A stretch of DNA of 13,326 nucleotides, taken from assembly GCA_934183145.1 (NCBI GenBank), contig CAKPSA010000026.1, positions 1-13,326 on the forward strand, read 5' to 3'. Below, in pieces: positions 1-7,048 of this stretch. Under the pieces are notes generated by a model. The model was given only the letters and a program-made list of their open reading frames with translations. It was not told where the DNA came from and ran no database searches. Within the stretch, counting starts at the first letter, position 1; each line of letters starts with the position of its first letter. The stretch comes from an uncultured Veillonella sp. GTDB lineage: Bacteria > Bacillota > Negativicutes > Veillonellales > Veillonellaceae. The translations under genes were made by a program, and so were the position numbers.

Positions 1-25
1 TTCTTTAAAGAGCGCCGTAAAGCAC

Positions 26-116
26 GGAGGAGTACCCAAGAGGCTGAAGGGTCCGCACTCGAAATGCGGTAGGTCGGGCAACCGGCGCGGGGGTTCAAAT
101 CCCTCCTCCTCTGCCA
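26..116 (+). tRNA. tRNA-Ser (anticodon CGA)
   Basis: Complete class II tRNA with encoded CCA (114-116). The acceptor stem is 26-32 with 106-112. The anticodon stem 53-57/65-69 encloses loop CTCGAAA with anticodon CGA at 60-62, which reads UCG. A long variable arm at 70-88 forms a 5-bp stem with a GCAA tetraloop, as expected for serine. The T arm 89-93/101-105 carries loop TTCAAAT, and the discriminator base is G113. The first acceptor pair is G26-T112, a G-U wobble where bacterial serine tRNAs normally have G-C; every other acceptor pair is Watson-Crick. Confidence 0.96.
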
Positions 117-128
117 ACTAAACTATAT

Positions 129-158
129 AAAGCGCTAACCATGGTTAGCGCTTTTTTT
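129..158 (+). terminator. Intrinsic terminator after tRNA-Ser
   Basis: A perfect 26-bp palindrome (129-154, arms AAAGCGCTAACC and its complement around a central AT) runs into a T tract ending at 158. It lies 12 nt after the tRNA CCA end and only a few bases before the ribosome binding site of the next gene, so that gene must be transcribed through or from within it. Confidence 0.88.
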
Positions 159-175
159 GCAAAGAGGCCACTACT

Positions 176-1363
176 ATGAAAAAATATTACCCGTATCTGA
201 TCACAGTGAGTCATATGATTAACGACTCCTGTCAAAGTGTGTTACCTGCCCTCTTGCCACTGTTCATTTATACCTATGGACTGAGCTTGGAGCAAGCAGG
301 TTTTCTCATCTTAGCTAACACAGCATTATCATCATTATTACAGCCATTACTAGGCTATATTTCGGACAAGATCAATCAACCTAGGCTCATTGCCTTCGGT
401 GTTTTATTATCCGCCTGTAGTACAGGTATGATGGGCTTTGTTACCTCTTATGAAAGCCTCCTTGTTTGCGCTACCTTAGCTGGTGTAGGCTCTTCTATTT
501 TCCATCCAGAAGGCGCTAAAATTATGAACCGTCTCGGTGGTGGCAAGAAAGGTAAGGCCATGGGCACCTTCGCCATCGGTGGTAGCTCAGGCTTCGCTTT
601 TGGACCACTCTTTGCAGGTGCTATTGCCTATACAGTAGGACCGCATGGATTAGCAGCTTTTACCGTAGCTGGCATTATTATATTTATCACCCTATTCACA
701 CTCATGCCACGTATCGTAGCTCATGCGCGTACCATCGACCAAGAAGTGGCTGCAGAAAATCCAACGGTAGCTGCAAAACCACTAAAAAACTATTGGAAAT
801 ACTTTGGTATCCTATTCATTATCATCCTTAGTCAGTCGGTAAACTTCCGCGTTATCAACGCCTTCATTCCTATCTTTTGGACGCGTGAACTTGGTACCAG
901 TCCAGAACAAGGTAGCTTTGCATTAACCGTATTCTTTAGCATTGGTATCTTCATGACATACATCGGCGGTCTGTTGGGCGATAAATATGGTCCTATCAAA
1001 ATCATTAGACTATCCCTATTAGTTTGGTTGCCCGCTATGTTCCTATTAACAGAAGTACCAAACTTTGCTCCATATATTATGCTACCTATAGCATATCTAT
1101 TATTACTCATCATCGGTGCTGCTAAAGCCATCAGTTATAGCCCCGTTATCGTACTAGGCCAAACCTATCTTGCTAAAAGCATCGGTTTTGCATCAGGTAT
1201 CACCCTCGGCGTAAGCCAAACCATCGGTGGCGTAATCGCACCTATTGTGGGTAACCTAGCAGACACCTACTCCCTTCCGGTCGCTATGATGACACTTGTG
1301 CCATTCCTAATCGGAGGTCTTGGGGCATCATTACTACTTAAGGATCCTAAAAAATTACAATAA
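176..1363 (+). CDS. Major facilitator exporter, fosmidomycin-resistance (Fsr) type
   Basis: Inner-membrane transporter of 395 residues, the usual size for a 12-helix major facilitator. The N-terminus reads HMINDSCQSVLPALLPLF (residues 13-30), and the FHPEG segment (109-113) with the glycine-rich helix after it is typical of Fsr/YfnC-like proteins. The loop between helices 2 and 3 has the family motif GYISDK (60-65), and a related GGLLGDKYG loop opens the second half. Named members export fosmidomycin when overproduced; the natural substrate is not known, so a precise substrate is not claimed. The ATG is preceded by AAAGAGG at 161-167 with normal spacing. The gene stands alone between a tRNA terminator and a bidirectional terminator. 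No promoter with both boxes fits in the 60 nt between tRNA and start codon. Confidence 0.87.
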   Translation: MKKYYPYLITVSHMINDSCQSVLPALLPLFIYTYGLSLEQAGFLILANTALSSLLQPLLGYISDKINQPRLIAFGVLLSACSTGMMGFVTSYESLLVCATLAGVGSSIFHPEGAKIMNRLGGGKKGKAMGTFAIGGSSGFAFGPLFAGAIAYTVGPHGLAAFTVAGIIIFITLFTLMPRIVAHARTIDQEVAAENPTVAAKPLKNYWKYFGILFIIILSQSVNFRVINAFIPIFWTRELGTSPEQGSFALTVFFSIGIFMTYIGGLLGDKYGPIKIIRLSLLVWLPAMFLLTEVPNFAPYIMLPIAYLLLLIIGAAKAISYSPVIVLGQTYLAKSIGFASGITLGVSQTIGGVIAPIVGNLADTYSLPVAMMTLVPFLIGGLGASLLLKDPKKLQ

Positions 1364-1387
1364 AAGAGCCCCCTTACGGGGGCTTTT
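1364..1387. terminator. Bidirectional terminator between the exporter and the desulfidase
   Basis: Hairpin with arms 1364-1373 and 1378-1387 and a TTAC loop. The core is six G-C pairs, followed by TTTTATTTT on the + strand and CTTTTATT on the - strand. It starts just after the exporter stop codon and lies 12 nt from the stop of the converging gene, so it can serve both. Confidence 0.85.
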
Positions 1388-1399
1388 ATTTTAGCTAAA

Positions 1400-2647
1400 T
1401 TAGTGTTTTAGCATTTCATTCAAGATAACTACATCCGTTTCTTTCATACCTTGAGCCACAGTACCGATACTACGGATTGTATCATCAACGGAGTATGCTA
1501 CAAGGCCGTCGCCTTTTTGGTAGTTCTTGTTAAGGCGAGCTTGTTTATAGCCCATGAACGCACCATCAAGGGAGATAGCAATTTTACCTGCGCAGGATGG
1601 TTTTGCCCCATCGCATACGATACCGGATAAACTAGCAAGACCATTTACCAAGGTATTTTCGATAATGTCTTTGCTATCACCTTTCAAGAAGGCAATACCT
1701 GCTACACTTACTACACCGGCAGATACAACACCGCAGTAGGCGGATAGTTTGCCAATGCCGGATTTAACATAAAGGGTTAATAAGTTAGCGAAAACAAGGG
1801 CGCGATATAATTCATCATCACTTTTACCAAGTTCCTCAGCGGTTGTAATGATAGGCACAGATACGGTTAAGCCTTGGTTACCAGAGCCAGAGCAGATAAC
1901 AACAGGCAATGGACACCCACTCATACGCGCATCGGATCCAGCCGCTGCACGAGCCTTACATTTCGTTTCAAGAGACGGATTTTCTTCATCTAACAATAAG
2001 AGCTGTCCAATATTGGAGCCATAATCATTAGACAAACCTTCTCGGGAAATAGCTGTATTGTATTCTACTTGCTGTTTGATTTGAGGAATGATACCAGAAA
2101 TATCTGCAGACTTTGCAAATTCGTGAATGCTATCAAAGGTCATCGCATATTCTGTCTTTGCAGCTTTCTTGATCTCATTGATTGTTTCAGATACGATTTC
2201 ACCATCTACAGCAACATAGGTTACATTTGTATGGTCGTTTTCAATGCGAACCACTGCTGTATGTTCATCTGTTTCAGCAGTGATTTCGATATAAAGATTA
2301 TCTACACCTTCAGCAAGTGATACGGTACAGAAGTTGGCATCTAGCAATGTGCCAAGCCATTTACGATCTTCATCTGTAGCAGATTCTAATACCTCTAGCT
2401 CACTCTCAGGATGACCTACGATGGCACCAAGAGTAGTAGCCGCTTGAAGGCCTTTTCGACCACCAGAGTTAGGGATGACTACAGATTTTACATTTTTTAT
2501 AATATTCGCGCTGCATCGTGCGTGAATATGATTGGGAAACTCATCTAAAACAGAGACTGCCTTCGCAGCCGCATAAGCCAATGCAATTGGCTCAGTGCAC
2601 CCGAAGGCAGGACGCATCTCTGATTGTAATAAGGAAATATAATCCAT
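1400..2647 (-). CDS. L-cysteine desulfidase / serine dehydratase alpha-like protein (CyuA, UPF0597 family)
   Basis: Predicted cytosolic iron-sulfur lyase of 415 residues. The N-terminal FGCTEPIALAYAAA carries a conserved Cys at residue 17. Further motifs are IPNSGGRKG (59-67), CSGSGNQGLT (252-261), Cys305 in AYCGVVSAG, and Cys345 and Cys352 in IVCDGAKPSCAGK. The spaced cysteines fit ligands of the oxygen-labile [4Fe-4S] cluster known in this family, whose studied members convert L-cysteine to sulfide, pyruvate and ammonia. Serine or other beta-substituted amino acids remain possible substrates. I chose the ATG at 2647: it has GGAAG six bases upstream and follows the ridA stop by one base. A TTG at 2662 would add five residues but has a poor ribosome binding site and overlaps ridA. 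Last gene of a ridA-led pair. Confidence 0.86.
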   Translation of the reverse strand: MDYISLLQSEMRPAFGCTEPIALAYAAAKAVSVLDEFPNHIHARCSANIIKNVKSVVIPNSGGRKGLQAATTLGAIVGHPESELEVLESATDEDRKWLGTLLDANFCTVSLAEGVDNLYIEITAETDEHTAVVRIENDHTNVTYVAVDGEIVSETINEIKKAAKTEYAMTFDSIHEFAKSADISGIIPQIKQQVEYNTAISREGLSNDYGSNIGQLLLLDEENPSLETKCKARAAAGSDARMSGCPLPVVICSGSGNQGLTVSVPIITTAEELGKSDDELYRALVFANLLTLYVKSGIGKLSAYCGVVSAGVVSVAGIAFLKGDSKDIIENTLVNGLASLSGIVCDGAKPSCAGKIAISLDGAFMGYKQARLNKNYQKGDGLVAYSVDDTIRSIGTVAQGMKETDVVILNEMLKH

Positions 2648-2648
2648 C

Positions 2649-3020
2649 TTATACTTCCGCAATAATTTCCACTTCTACTAGAGCACCCAATGGAAGGTCT
2701 TTTACTGCTACGCAAGAACGAGCTGGTTTAGAAGTGAAATATTTAGCATACACTTCATTGAACGCTTTGAAATCAGCGATATCAGCCAAGAAACAAGTTG
2801 TTTTAATAACTTCGGAGAAGTCAGAACCTGCTTCAGCCAATACAGCATCAATGTTTTTGCATACTTGTTCAGTTTGCTCTACGATACCACCTGCAACAAT
2901 GGAACCAGTTGCAGGATCGAGTGGAATTTGACCAGAAGCGAATAATAAACCGCCTACTACTTTAGCTTGAGAGTAAGGACCTACTGCTGCTGGTGCTTTG
3001 TCTGTGAAAATTGTTTTCAT
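2649..3020 (-). CDS. ridA: RidA, 2-iminobutanoate/2-iminopropanoate deaminase
   Basis: Small cytosolic enzyme of the YjgF/YER057c/UK114 family, 123 residues, which is full length. It hydrolyses reactive enamine/imine intermediates such as the 2-aminoacrylate tautomer to 2-oxoacids and ammonia. Visible family features are AAVGPYSQA (11-19), FASGQIPLDP (28-37), the Arg101-Ser-Cys103 segment at the active site (PARSCVAV), and the closing LPLGALVEVEIIA. The Arg that binds the substrate carboxylate in RidA proteins is present. Start ATG with AGGAG eight bases upstream. The stop TAA is separated by one base from the start of the desulfidase-like gene, so the two are probably translated together. 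That partner would generate aminoacrylate, the expected RidA substrate. Confidence 0.94.
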   Translation of the reverse strand: MKTIFTDKAPAAVGPYSQAKVVGGLLFASGQIPLDPATGSIVAGGIVEQTEQVCKNIDAVLAEAGSDFSEVIKTTCFLADIADFKAFNEVYAKYFTSKPARSCVAVKDLPLGALVEVEIIAEV

Positions 3021-3136
3021 GATAATTCTCCTTTTAAATATAATTAAAAATAATATAAATCACCCTAATACCACAGTACTCACATTAGTAATTACCTTGT
3101 ATATGATATCCTTTGTAAAAGTATATCTATAACAAA

Positions 3137-3913
3137 TTATTTAATAGATTTGAAGGCATTGTCAAATATCGTTTTGAAATAGTCCCGTTGTACATCACTT
3201 GTTACACCTACGTACAATACCGGTTTTCCTGGCTTCAACACAAATGCAGCATTTGCATAGAGTGGAGTTTGAACATCTCCATCTGCATATAATAAACGAG
3301 AGCTTGCTGCATAGGTTTGATATTTTGTGCCCGCCACAGGATGTACTTGTTCTGCATTTTCTACAGTAAGTGTTCTAGGCCGTACAATCGGCTTACCAGA
3401 CTGTGTCTTAAGATGTGCATAGCGAGCTGGATTATTTAAAGGTACTACAGTTGTAGTCGTAGGAATTTGCTTATTAATAGCACCTAACATAAGTTGTTCT
3501 GTAACAGGATCAATTTGACCTTTATCTAGAGCCGCCATAGCCGCTACAAACATAGGATCATTAGCTTTGTCCTTAGCCACTTGTTGTGCCACTTGTTTAA
3601 CGTCTACTGCTACAACGTATGCATCCTTTTGGCCTGTTTTGTCAGAGCCCTGTAATTGGTACACATCAAAATTAGTACCTAAGTTTTGTAGGAACTCTTT
3701 TGCCATCATGTTTGCCATCGAAGATTTTGAAGGGTTCTCATTTAATTGTTTCTCTACAAAATCACGGGTATTCGTTTTAGATGCAGAAACAACAGTTACA
3801 TTGTTAGGCACTACCATAGAACCTGCAATGGTTTGCACATCCTTAGCAAAGCCTACACCAGATATAGTTCCCACTAGGCATGCTGCACAAGCCAATACTT
3901 TCAAAGATTTCAT
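3137..3913 (-). CDS. Exported protein of unknown function, copy B of a tandem pair
   Basis: I do not recognise a named family. The 258-residue product has a signal peptide (MKSLKVLACAACLVGTISG..., probable cleavage after GFA at about 23) and no lipobox in the right place, so it should be released to the periplasm or beyond. The mature part is soluble and mixed alpha/beta in look, with segments VYQLQGSDKTGQ, AYVVAVDVKQ and an aromatic C-terminal helix DYFKTIFDNAFKSIK. It aligns over its length with the upstream gene product (YQLQGTNEQG, GYLISIDYSK, DYWANELNHMYQ), so the two arose by duplication and have diverged strongly. The ribosome binding site GGGAGGT lies inside the last codons of the upstream gene, and stop and start are one base apart. 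No clear terminator follows before ridA, so read-through into ridA is possible. Confidence 0.8.
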   Translation of the reverse strand: MKSLKVLACAACLVGTISGVGFAKDVQTIAGSMVVPNNVTVVSASKTNTRDFVEKQLNENPSKSSMANMMAKEFLQNLGTNFDVYQLQGSDKTGQKDAYVVAVDVKQVAQQVAKDKANDPMFVAAMAALDKGQIDPVTEQLMLGAINKQIPTTTTVVPLNNPARYAHLKTQSGKPIVRPRTLTVENAEQVHPVAGTKYQTYAASSRLLYADGDVQTPLYANAAFVLKPGKPVLYVGVTSDVQRDYFKTIFDNAFKSIK

Positions 3914-3914
3914 A

Positions 3915-4859
3915 TTATTTACCTCCCTTGAGAGATTGTGTTTGATACATATGATTCAACTCATTAGCCCAATAATCATGGCTAGAATCTTCAGACCATA
4001 AAAATTGTAGAACTAGCCCTTTATCTGTAGGGACCGCATAACCGGTTACAGAGAACGGAGATTTGAATCCATCGTAGCTAATAGCTACACGAGCATCACC
4101 AGTTACGGCTGTACCATAACGTGTTTGAACTGGTTTATAAGCCAAATGTGTAGCATCCACTTGAAGTTGTTTTACAGCAAATTTAAGGTTATTAATAAGC
4201 TCTTGTTTATCTTCAACAGACATACCTTTACTAGTTAAAGGCACTGTATTCAATTCTTCAGTTAACTTTAGAGGCAATTTAAGATTTAACTCTTTAACAG
4301 ATTTCTCTAATTTAGCACCTTCTAAAGATTCCCCCTTTAAGGAAGACAATTTATGCTGAGCATCAAGCTTTGTATATTCAGTAATCCCTTTATACATATC
4401 GCGCTTAATCTTCGCTTTATCCGCATCAGATCCTTTTTCTGAAATAACGCGGTTTATATCAATCACTTGATCAAGGGCAGCTTTAGAATAATCAATAGAT
4501 ATTAAGTAACCTACATGATGACCTTGTTCATTTGTACCTTGCAATTGATACCAAGATGCACCGTCAACTATTAAGCCTGTCATAGGTTTCACAGGTACAG
4601 AGTACTCTTTTTTTAAGAATTCATTAACAATGGAAAGCGCACTTTCATTTGCGTTGCGAAGAATTTCATTATCTGCACGAGTACGCATAGTTTCATCAGA
4701 AGAAATATGCGACATCTCTACGGCTTTAACATTTGGAGACGTCGTGCCATATAAACCATAGCCTAGATCTACTGTATCAGCACATGCCACTGCGCCCATG
4801 CCAACAGTTAAGCATGTGGCAAAAGCCAATGTCGTCAATTTTTTATTGAGAGCTCTCAT
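3915..4859 (-). CDS. Exported protein of unknown function, copy A of a tandem pair
   Basis: No family recognised. Starting at the ATG at 4859 gives 314 residues with a clean signal peptide (MRALNKKLTTLAFATC..., probable cleavage ACA|DT). That start has GAGGTG at normal spacing. An ATG at 4886 would prepend nine residues, has no ribosome binding site and spoils the signal peptide. The mature protein carries the SPNVKAVEMS, WYQLQG and GYLISIDYSKA segments shared with the next gene, then a charged helical middle (about residues 120-225 of the precursor) that is longer than in its partner. It ends with a beta-rich stretch and a DYWANELNHMYQ helix. It is the first gene of the pair and probably sets its expression from the AT-rich gap upstream. 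A cell-envelope role is only an inference from export. Confidence 0.8.
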   Translation of the reverse strand: MRALNKKLTTLAFATCLTVGMGAVACADTVDLGYGLYGTTSPNVKAVEMSHISSDETMRTRADNEILRNANESALSIVNEFLKKEYSVPVKPMTGLIVDGASWYQLQGTNEQGHHVGYLISIDYSKAALDQVIDINRVISEKGSDADKAKIKRDMYKGITEYTKLDAQHKLSSLKGESLEGAKLEKSVKELNLKLPLKLTEELNTVPLTSKGMSVEDKQELINNLKFAVKQLQVDATHLAYKPVQTRYGTAVTGDARVAISYDGFKSPFSVTGYAVPTDKGLVLQFLWSEDSSHDYWANELNHMYQTQSLKGGK

Positions 4860-4896
4860 AAGACACCTCACGATTTTACAATACATTCATATACAG

Positions 4897-4902
4897 ATTA
4901 TA
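4897..4902 (-). promoter_or_regulatory. Candidate -10 box for the exported-protein pair
   Basis: A perfect TATAAT on the - strand would start transcription about 30 nt upstream of the ATG at 4859. The -35 region is AT-rich and matches the consensus poorly (at best three of six), so this is a moderate candidate only. Confidence 0.4.
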
Positions 4903-4913
4903 TTTATAACCCG

Positions 4914-4960
4914 TACTGCATATATAAAGATTTCCAATAAGATAATCTATACTGCATATA
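4914..4960. repeat. 11-bp direct repeats TACTGCATATA in the divergent control region
   Basis: TACTGCATATA occurs at 4914-4924 and again at 4950-4960, exactly 36 bp apart start to start. Both copies sit upstream of the candidate -10 box of the exported-protein pair. Nearby are an inverted repeat ACTATA/TATAGT (4972-4977 and 4994-4999) and a palindrome TGTAATTTACA (4999-5009). Repeated sites at this spacing could bind a regulator, but AT-rich DNA makes chance matches easier. Confidence 0.45.
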
Positions 4961-5003
4961 CTAATTATTATACTATATAGAGATGCATAACTGTATAGTG
5001 TAA

Positions 5004-5032
5004 TTTACAACCTTTCAGTTCTGCTATACAAT
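5004..5032 (+). promoter_or_regulatory. Promoter of menA
   Basis: TTTACA (5004-5009), a 17-bp spacer and TACAAT (5027-5032) each match the housekeeping consensus at five of six positions. Transcription would start near 5039, giving a leader of about 60 nt. The palindrome TGTAATTTACA (4999-5009) covers the -35 box and is a possible operator. Confidence 0.65.
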
Positions 5033-5070
5033 ACTTAAATAGATATGTAAACATAGGGTATGAGAAATAG

Positions 5071-5093
5071 AAAGGAGTGCACACTTGGTGTGC
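5071..5093 (+). promoter_or_regulatory. menA ribosome binding site followed by a spacer hairpin
   Basis: The strong site AAAGGAG (5071-5077) is 23 nt from the ATG at 5101, too far for normal use. The gap holds a hairpin, GCACAC (5079-5084) and GTGTGC (5088-5093) around TTG. Folding its 15 nt out leaves an effective spacing of about 8 nt. The hairpin is followed by TTTTATT, so it also looks like a very small terminator. Confidence 0.5.
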
Positions 5094-5100
5094 TTTTATT

Positions 5101-5997
5101 ATGATACAAGAAATAATTCCACTCACTAGGCCTCGTACATTAGCGGCTGCTTTAGGGCCTACTATTTTAGGGGCAGCCTTTAGCTATTACGCATTTGGGG
5201 CTGCACAAGGTACAGGTCTTGCCATTTTCCATACATTTTTAATATTCTTAGCCGTTGTAACAGCGCAAATTGTAGCTAATTTATGGAATGAATATAAAGA
5301 TTTCAAATCAGGTCTCGATGCAGGACAAAAGGTTGGTAATGCGGGGTCTATCACGCGCGGTGCCATTACACCAGAGCTTATCGTTACCATGATCAAAGTC
5401 CTCATGGTTGTACCTATACTCATCGGTCTTTATCTATCGGCCACCATTACTTGGTACTATATTCCAGCGGGTTTCCTTTGCATTCTAATTAGCTTCCTCT
5501 ATTCTGGTGGTCCAAAACCAATTTCCCGTACACCATTTGGGGAAATATCCTCTGGTATCGCTATGGGGTTTGCTATCGTACTCATTACAGGATACGCATG
5601 GACACGCGACTTATCGTCAGCATTATTGATACCTGCTATTCCATCTACATTACTAGTTGGATCCATTATGCTTACGAATAACATTCGTGATATTAGAAAT
5701 GATGAAAGCCACGGTCGTCGCACATTACCAATCGTATTGGGTCGTGAACGCGCCCTCAGTTTGATGAGCATTACCTACCTATTCAACTTTATTTGGATCC
5801 TTGCATGGATCATTGTAGGTCACATGACATGGTTATCCCTATTAGCCTTCTTCGCAGCACCACTAGCTTTCAAAACTGTACACACCTTAAGTACAAAAAC
5901 AGATGAATTTCTTCTGGACAAAGCGATGGGCACAACTGCAGGGGCAGCTATGATTTATCAAATCATGTGGTCCATAGGTTTAATTATTGGCAAATAA
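5101..5997 (+). CDS. menA: 1,4-dihydroxy-2-naphthoate polyprenyltransferase (MenA), UbiA superfamily
   Basis: Integral membrane prenyltransferase of 298 residues that would attach an isoprenoid tail to dihydroxynaphthoate in menaquinone synthesis. The N-terminus PLTRPRTLAAALGPTILG is typical. The first aspartate-rich motif is N60-LWNEYKDFKSGLD, followed by GNAGSITRGAITP. The middle loop reads YSGGPKPISRTPFGE (134-148), and the second motif is NNIRDIRNDESHGRRTLP (193-210), strongly MenA-like. About eight or nine hydrophobic helices are visible. A GTG at 5077 would add eight residues, but it overlaps the ribosome binding site itself, and family members start close to the RPRT segment, so ATG 5101 is preferred. 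No other men gene is in the window. A different UbiA substrate cannot be excluded from sequence alone. Confidence 0.85.
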   Translation: MIQEIIPLTRPRTLAAALGPTILGAAFSYYAFGAAQGTGLAIFHTFLIFLAVVTAQIVANLWNEYKDFKSGLDAGQKVGNAGSITRGAITPELIVTMIKVLMVVPILIGLYLSATITWYYIPAGFLCILISFLYSGGPKPISRTPFGEISSGIAMGFAIVLITGYAWTRDLSSALLIPAIPSTLLVGSIMLTNNIRDIRNDESHGRRTLPIVLGRERALSLMSITYLFNFIWILAWIIVGHMTWLSLLAFFAAPLAFKTVHTLSTKTDEFLLDKAMGTTAGAAMIYQIMWSIGLIIGK

Positions 5998-6041
5998 GTA
6001 TTTACCAATACGTACATACACTACATACAATTACATAAAAT

Positions 6042-6101
6042 AAAGAGAGATTTTCAAACTTTAACAACGTTTTATAGATGTTAGTTTGAAAATCTCTTTT
6101 T
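6042..6101 (+). terminator. Long-stem terminator after menA
   Basis: Arms AGAGATTTTCAAACT (6046-6060) and its exact complement (6083-6097) make a 15-bp stem, extended by A-T pairs at the base. It closes a 22-nt loop in which AACA/TGTT can also pair. A run of five T ends at 6101. The stem is long and AT-rich for a terminator. It separates menA from metQ. Confidence 0.75.
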
Positions 6102-6104
6102 GCT

Positions 6105-6119
6105 ATAACTTTAAGTTAT
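6105..6119. promoter_or_regulatory. Palindrome upstream of metQ, candidate operator
   Basis: ATAACTT-T-AAGTTAT is a perfect 7-bp inverted repeat around one base, placed about 24 bp upstream of the metQ -35 box and just after the menA terminator. It could be a regulator site or the start of a short hairpin; no known operator was matched. Confidence 0.3.
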
Positions 6120-6142
6120 GGAGAACCTACAACAATTCCTTC

Positions 6143-6171
6143 TTGATAGATAGGAAATAATTTAGTACTAT
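6143..6171 (+). promoter_or_regulatory. Promoter of metQ
   Basis: TTGATA (6143-6148, five of six), a 17-bp spacer and TACTAT (6166-6171, four of six). The expected start near 6178 leaves a leader of only about 40 nt, too short for a SAM or T-box riboswitch. Confidence 0.6.
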
Positions 6172-6216
6172 TAATGTAATATTTTATATGAACTAATTGT
6201 AAAAGGAGTGTGTCTA

Positions 6217-7038
6217 ATGAGAAAATTTTTAGCATTAGCGGCTACTGTAATCCTTGGCGGTGCTTTACTAATCGCAGGTTGCGGTAACGACAACAGCAAA
6301 CAAGCTGCTAGCAATGGCAAGCAAGTATTAAAAATCGGTGCTACAGCAGTACCTCACGCAGAAATCTTGGAACAAGTTAAACCTATCTTGGCAAAAGATG
6401 GTATTGATTTACAAATCACTGAATTCACTGATTACAACACACCAAACCTTGCTTTGGGTGATAAAGAAATCGATGCAAACTTCTTCCAACATGTACCTTA
6501 CATGGATGAATTCGCAAAAGCTCATAACCTTCCATTAGTATCTGCTGGTGGTGTTCATCTTGAACCAATGGGCTTATACTCCCGTCAAATCAAAGATTTG
6601 AAAGATCTTCCTAAAGGCGCTAAAATCGCTATCCCTAATGACCCTACAAACGGCGGTCGTGCATTATTGTTATTGCAAAAAGAAGGTCTTATCACATTGA
6701 AAGACTCCAGTAATATCTTGTCTACAGTTCAAGATATCGCTTCCAACCCTAATGGTTACCAATTCGTTGAATTAGAAGCAGCTCAAGTACCTCGCTCTCT
6801 TGACGATGTTGCTTTAGCAGCTATCAACACTAACTTTGCATTGAATGCAGGCCTTAACCCTGGTAAAGATGCATTGGCAATCGAATCTAAAGATTCCCCT
6901 TACGTAAACATCGTTACTGTACTTAAAGGTAACGAAAGCGATCCTCGCATCAAAAAATTAATGGAAGCACTTCATAGCCCTGAAATCAAAAAATTCATTG
7001 AAGAAAAATACAAAGGTGCAGTTGTTCCTGCATTCTAA
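6217..7038 (+). CDS. metQ: Methionine-binding lipoprotein MetQ (NlpA family)
   Basis: Substrate-binding lipoprotein of a methionine ABC importer, 273 residues. The signal peptide ends in the lipobox LIAGC with lipidated Cys22. The mature start KIGATAVPHAEILEQVKPIL and the segments LQITEFTDYNTPNLAL, EIDANFFQHVPYMDEF, GGVHLEPMGLYS and IAIPNDPTNGGRALLLLQ are diagnostic of the NlpA/MetQ family. The protein would hold D- or L-methionine and deliver it to MetNI. The ATG at 6217 has AAAAGGAG at 8 nt; a GTG at 6208 would add three residues but overlaps that site. The gene is alone between its own promoter and terminator: no metN or metI is in the window, so it is an orphan here and must work with a transporter encoded elsewhere. 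Confidence 0.92.
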   Translation: MRKFLALAATVILGGALLIAGCGNDNSKQAASNGKQVLKIGATAVPHAEILEQVKPILAKDGIDLQITEFTDYNTPNLALGDKEIDANFFQHVPYMDEFAKAHNLPLVSAGGVHLEPMGLYSRQIKDLKDLPKGAKIAIPNDPTNGGRALLLLQKEGLITLKDSSNILSTVQDIASNPNGYQFVELEAAQVPRSLDDVALAAINTNFALNAGLNPGKDALAIESKDSPYVNIVTVLKGNESDPRIKKLMEALHSPEIKKFIEEKYKGAVVPAF

Positions 7039-7048
7039 GGTATAAAGT

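Noticed and set aside
26..116. tRNA-Ser as an attachment site of an integrated element
   Set aside because: No integrase is present and the tRNA 3' end is not repeated elsewhere in the window.
2648..2662. TTG start for the desulfidase-like gene
   Set aside because: It overlaps the end of ridA and has a poor ribosome binding site, while the ATG at 2647 is well placed.
2518..2931. A 137-codon open frame on the + strand opposite ridA and the desulfidase
   Set aside because: It spans the junction of two well-supported genes on the other strand and has no coding character of its own.
3021..3136. Terminator between the exported-protein pair and ridA
   Set aside because: Only a 5-bp CTAAT/ATTAG pairing with a 14-nt loop and no adjacent T run was found, so no terminator is claimed.
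3567..4001. A 144-codon open frame on the + strand opposite the exported proteins
   Set aside because: It is antisense to a signal-peptide gene with a strong ribosome binding site; composition is that of a shadow frame.
5077..5100. GTG start for menA
   Set aside because: The GTG overlaps the ribosome binding site itself and adds eight residues unlike the family N-terminus.
6102..6216. SAM riboswitch or T-box ahead of metQ
   Set aside because: The leader after the likely promoter is about 40 nt and shows none of the conserved helices.
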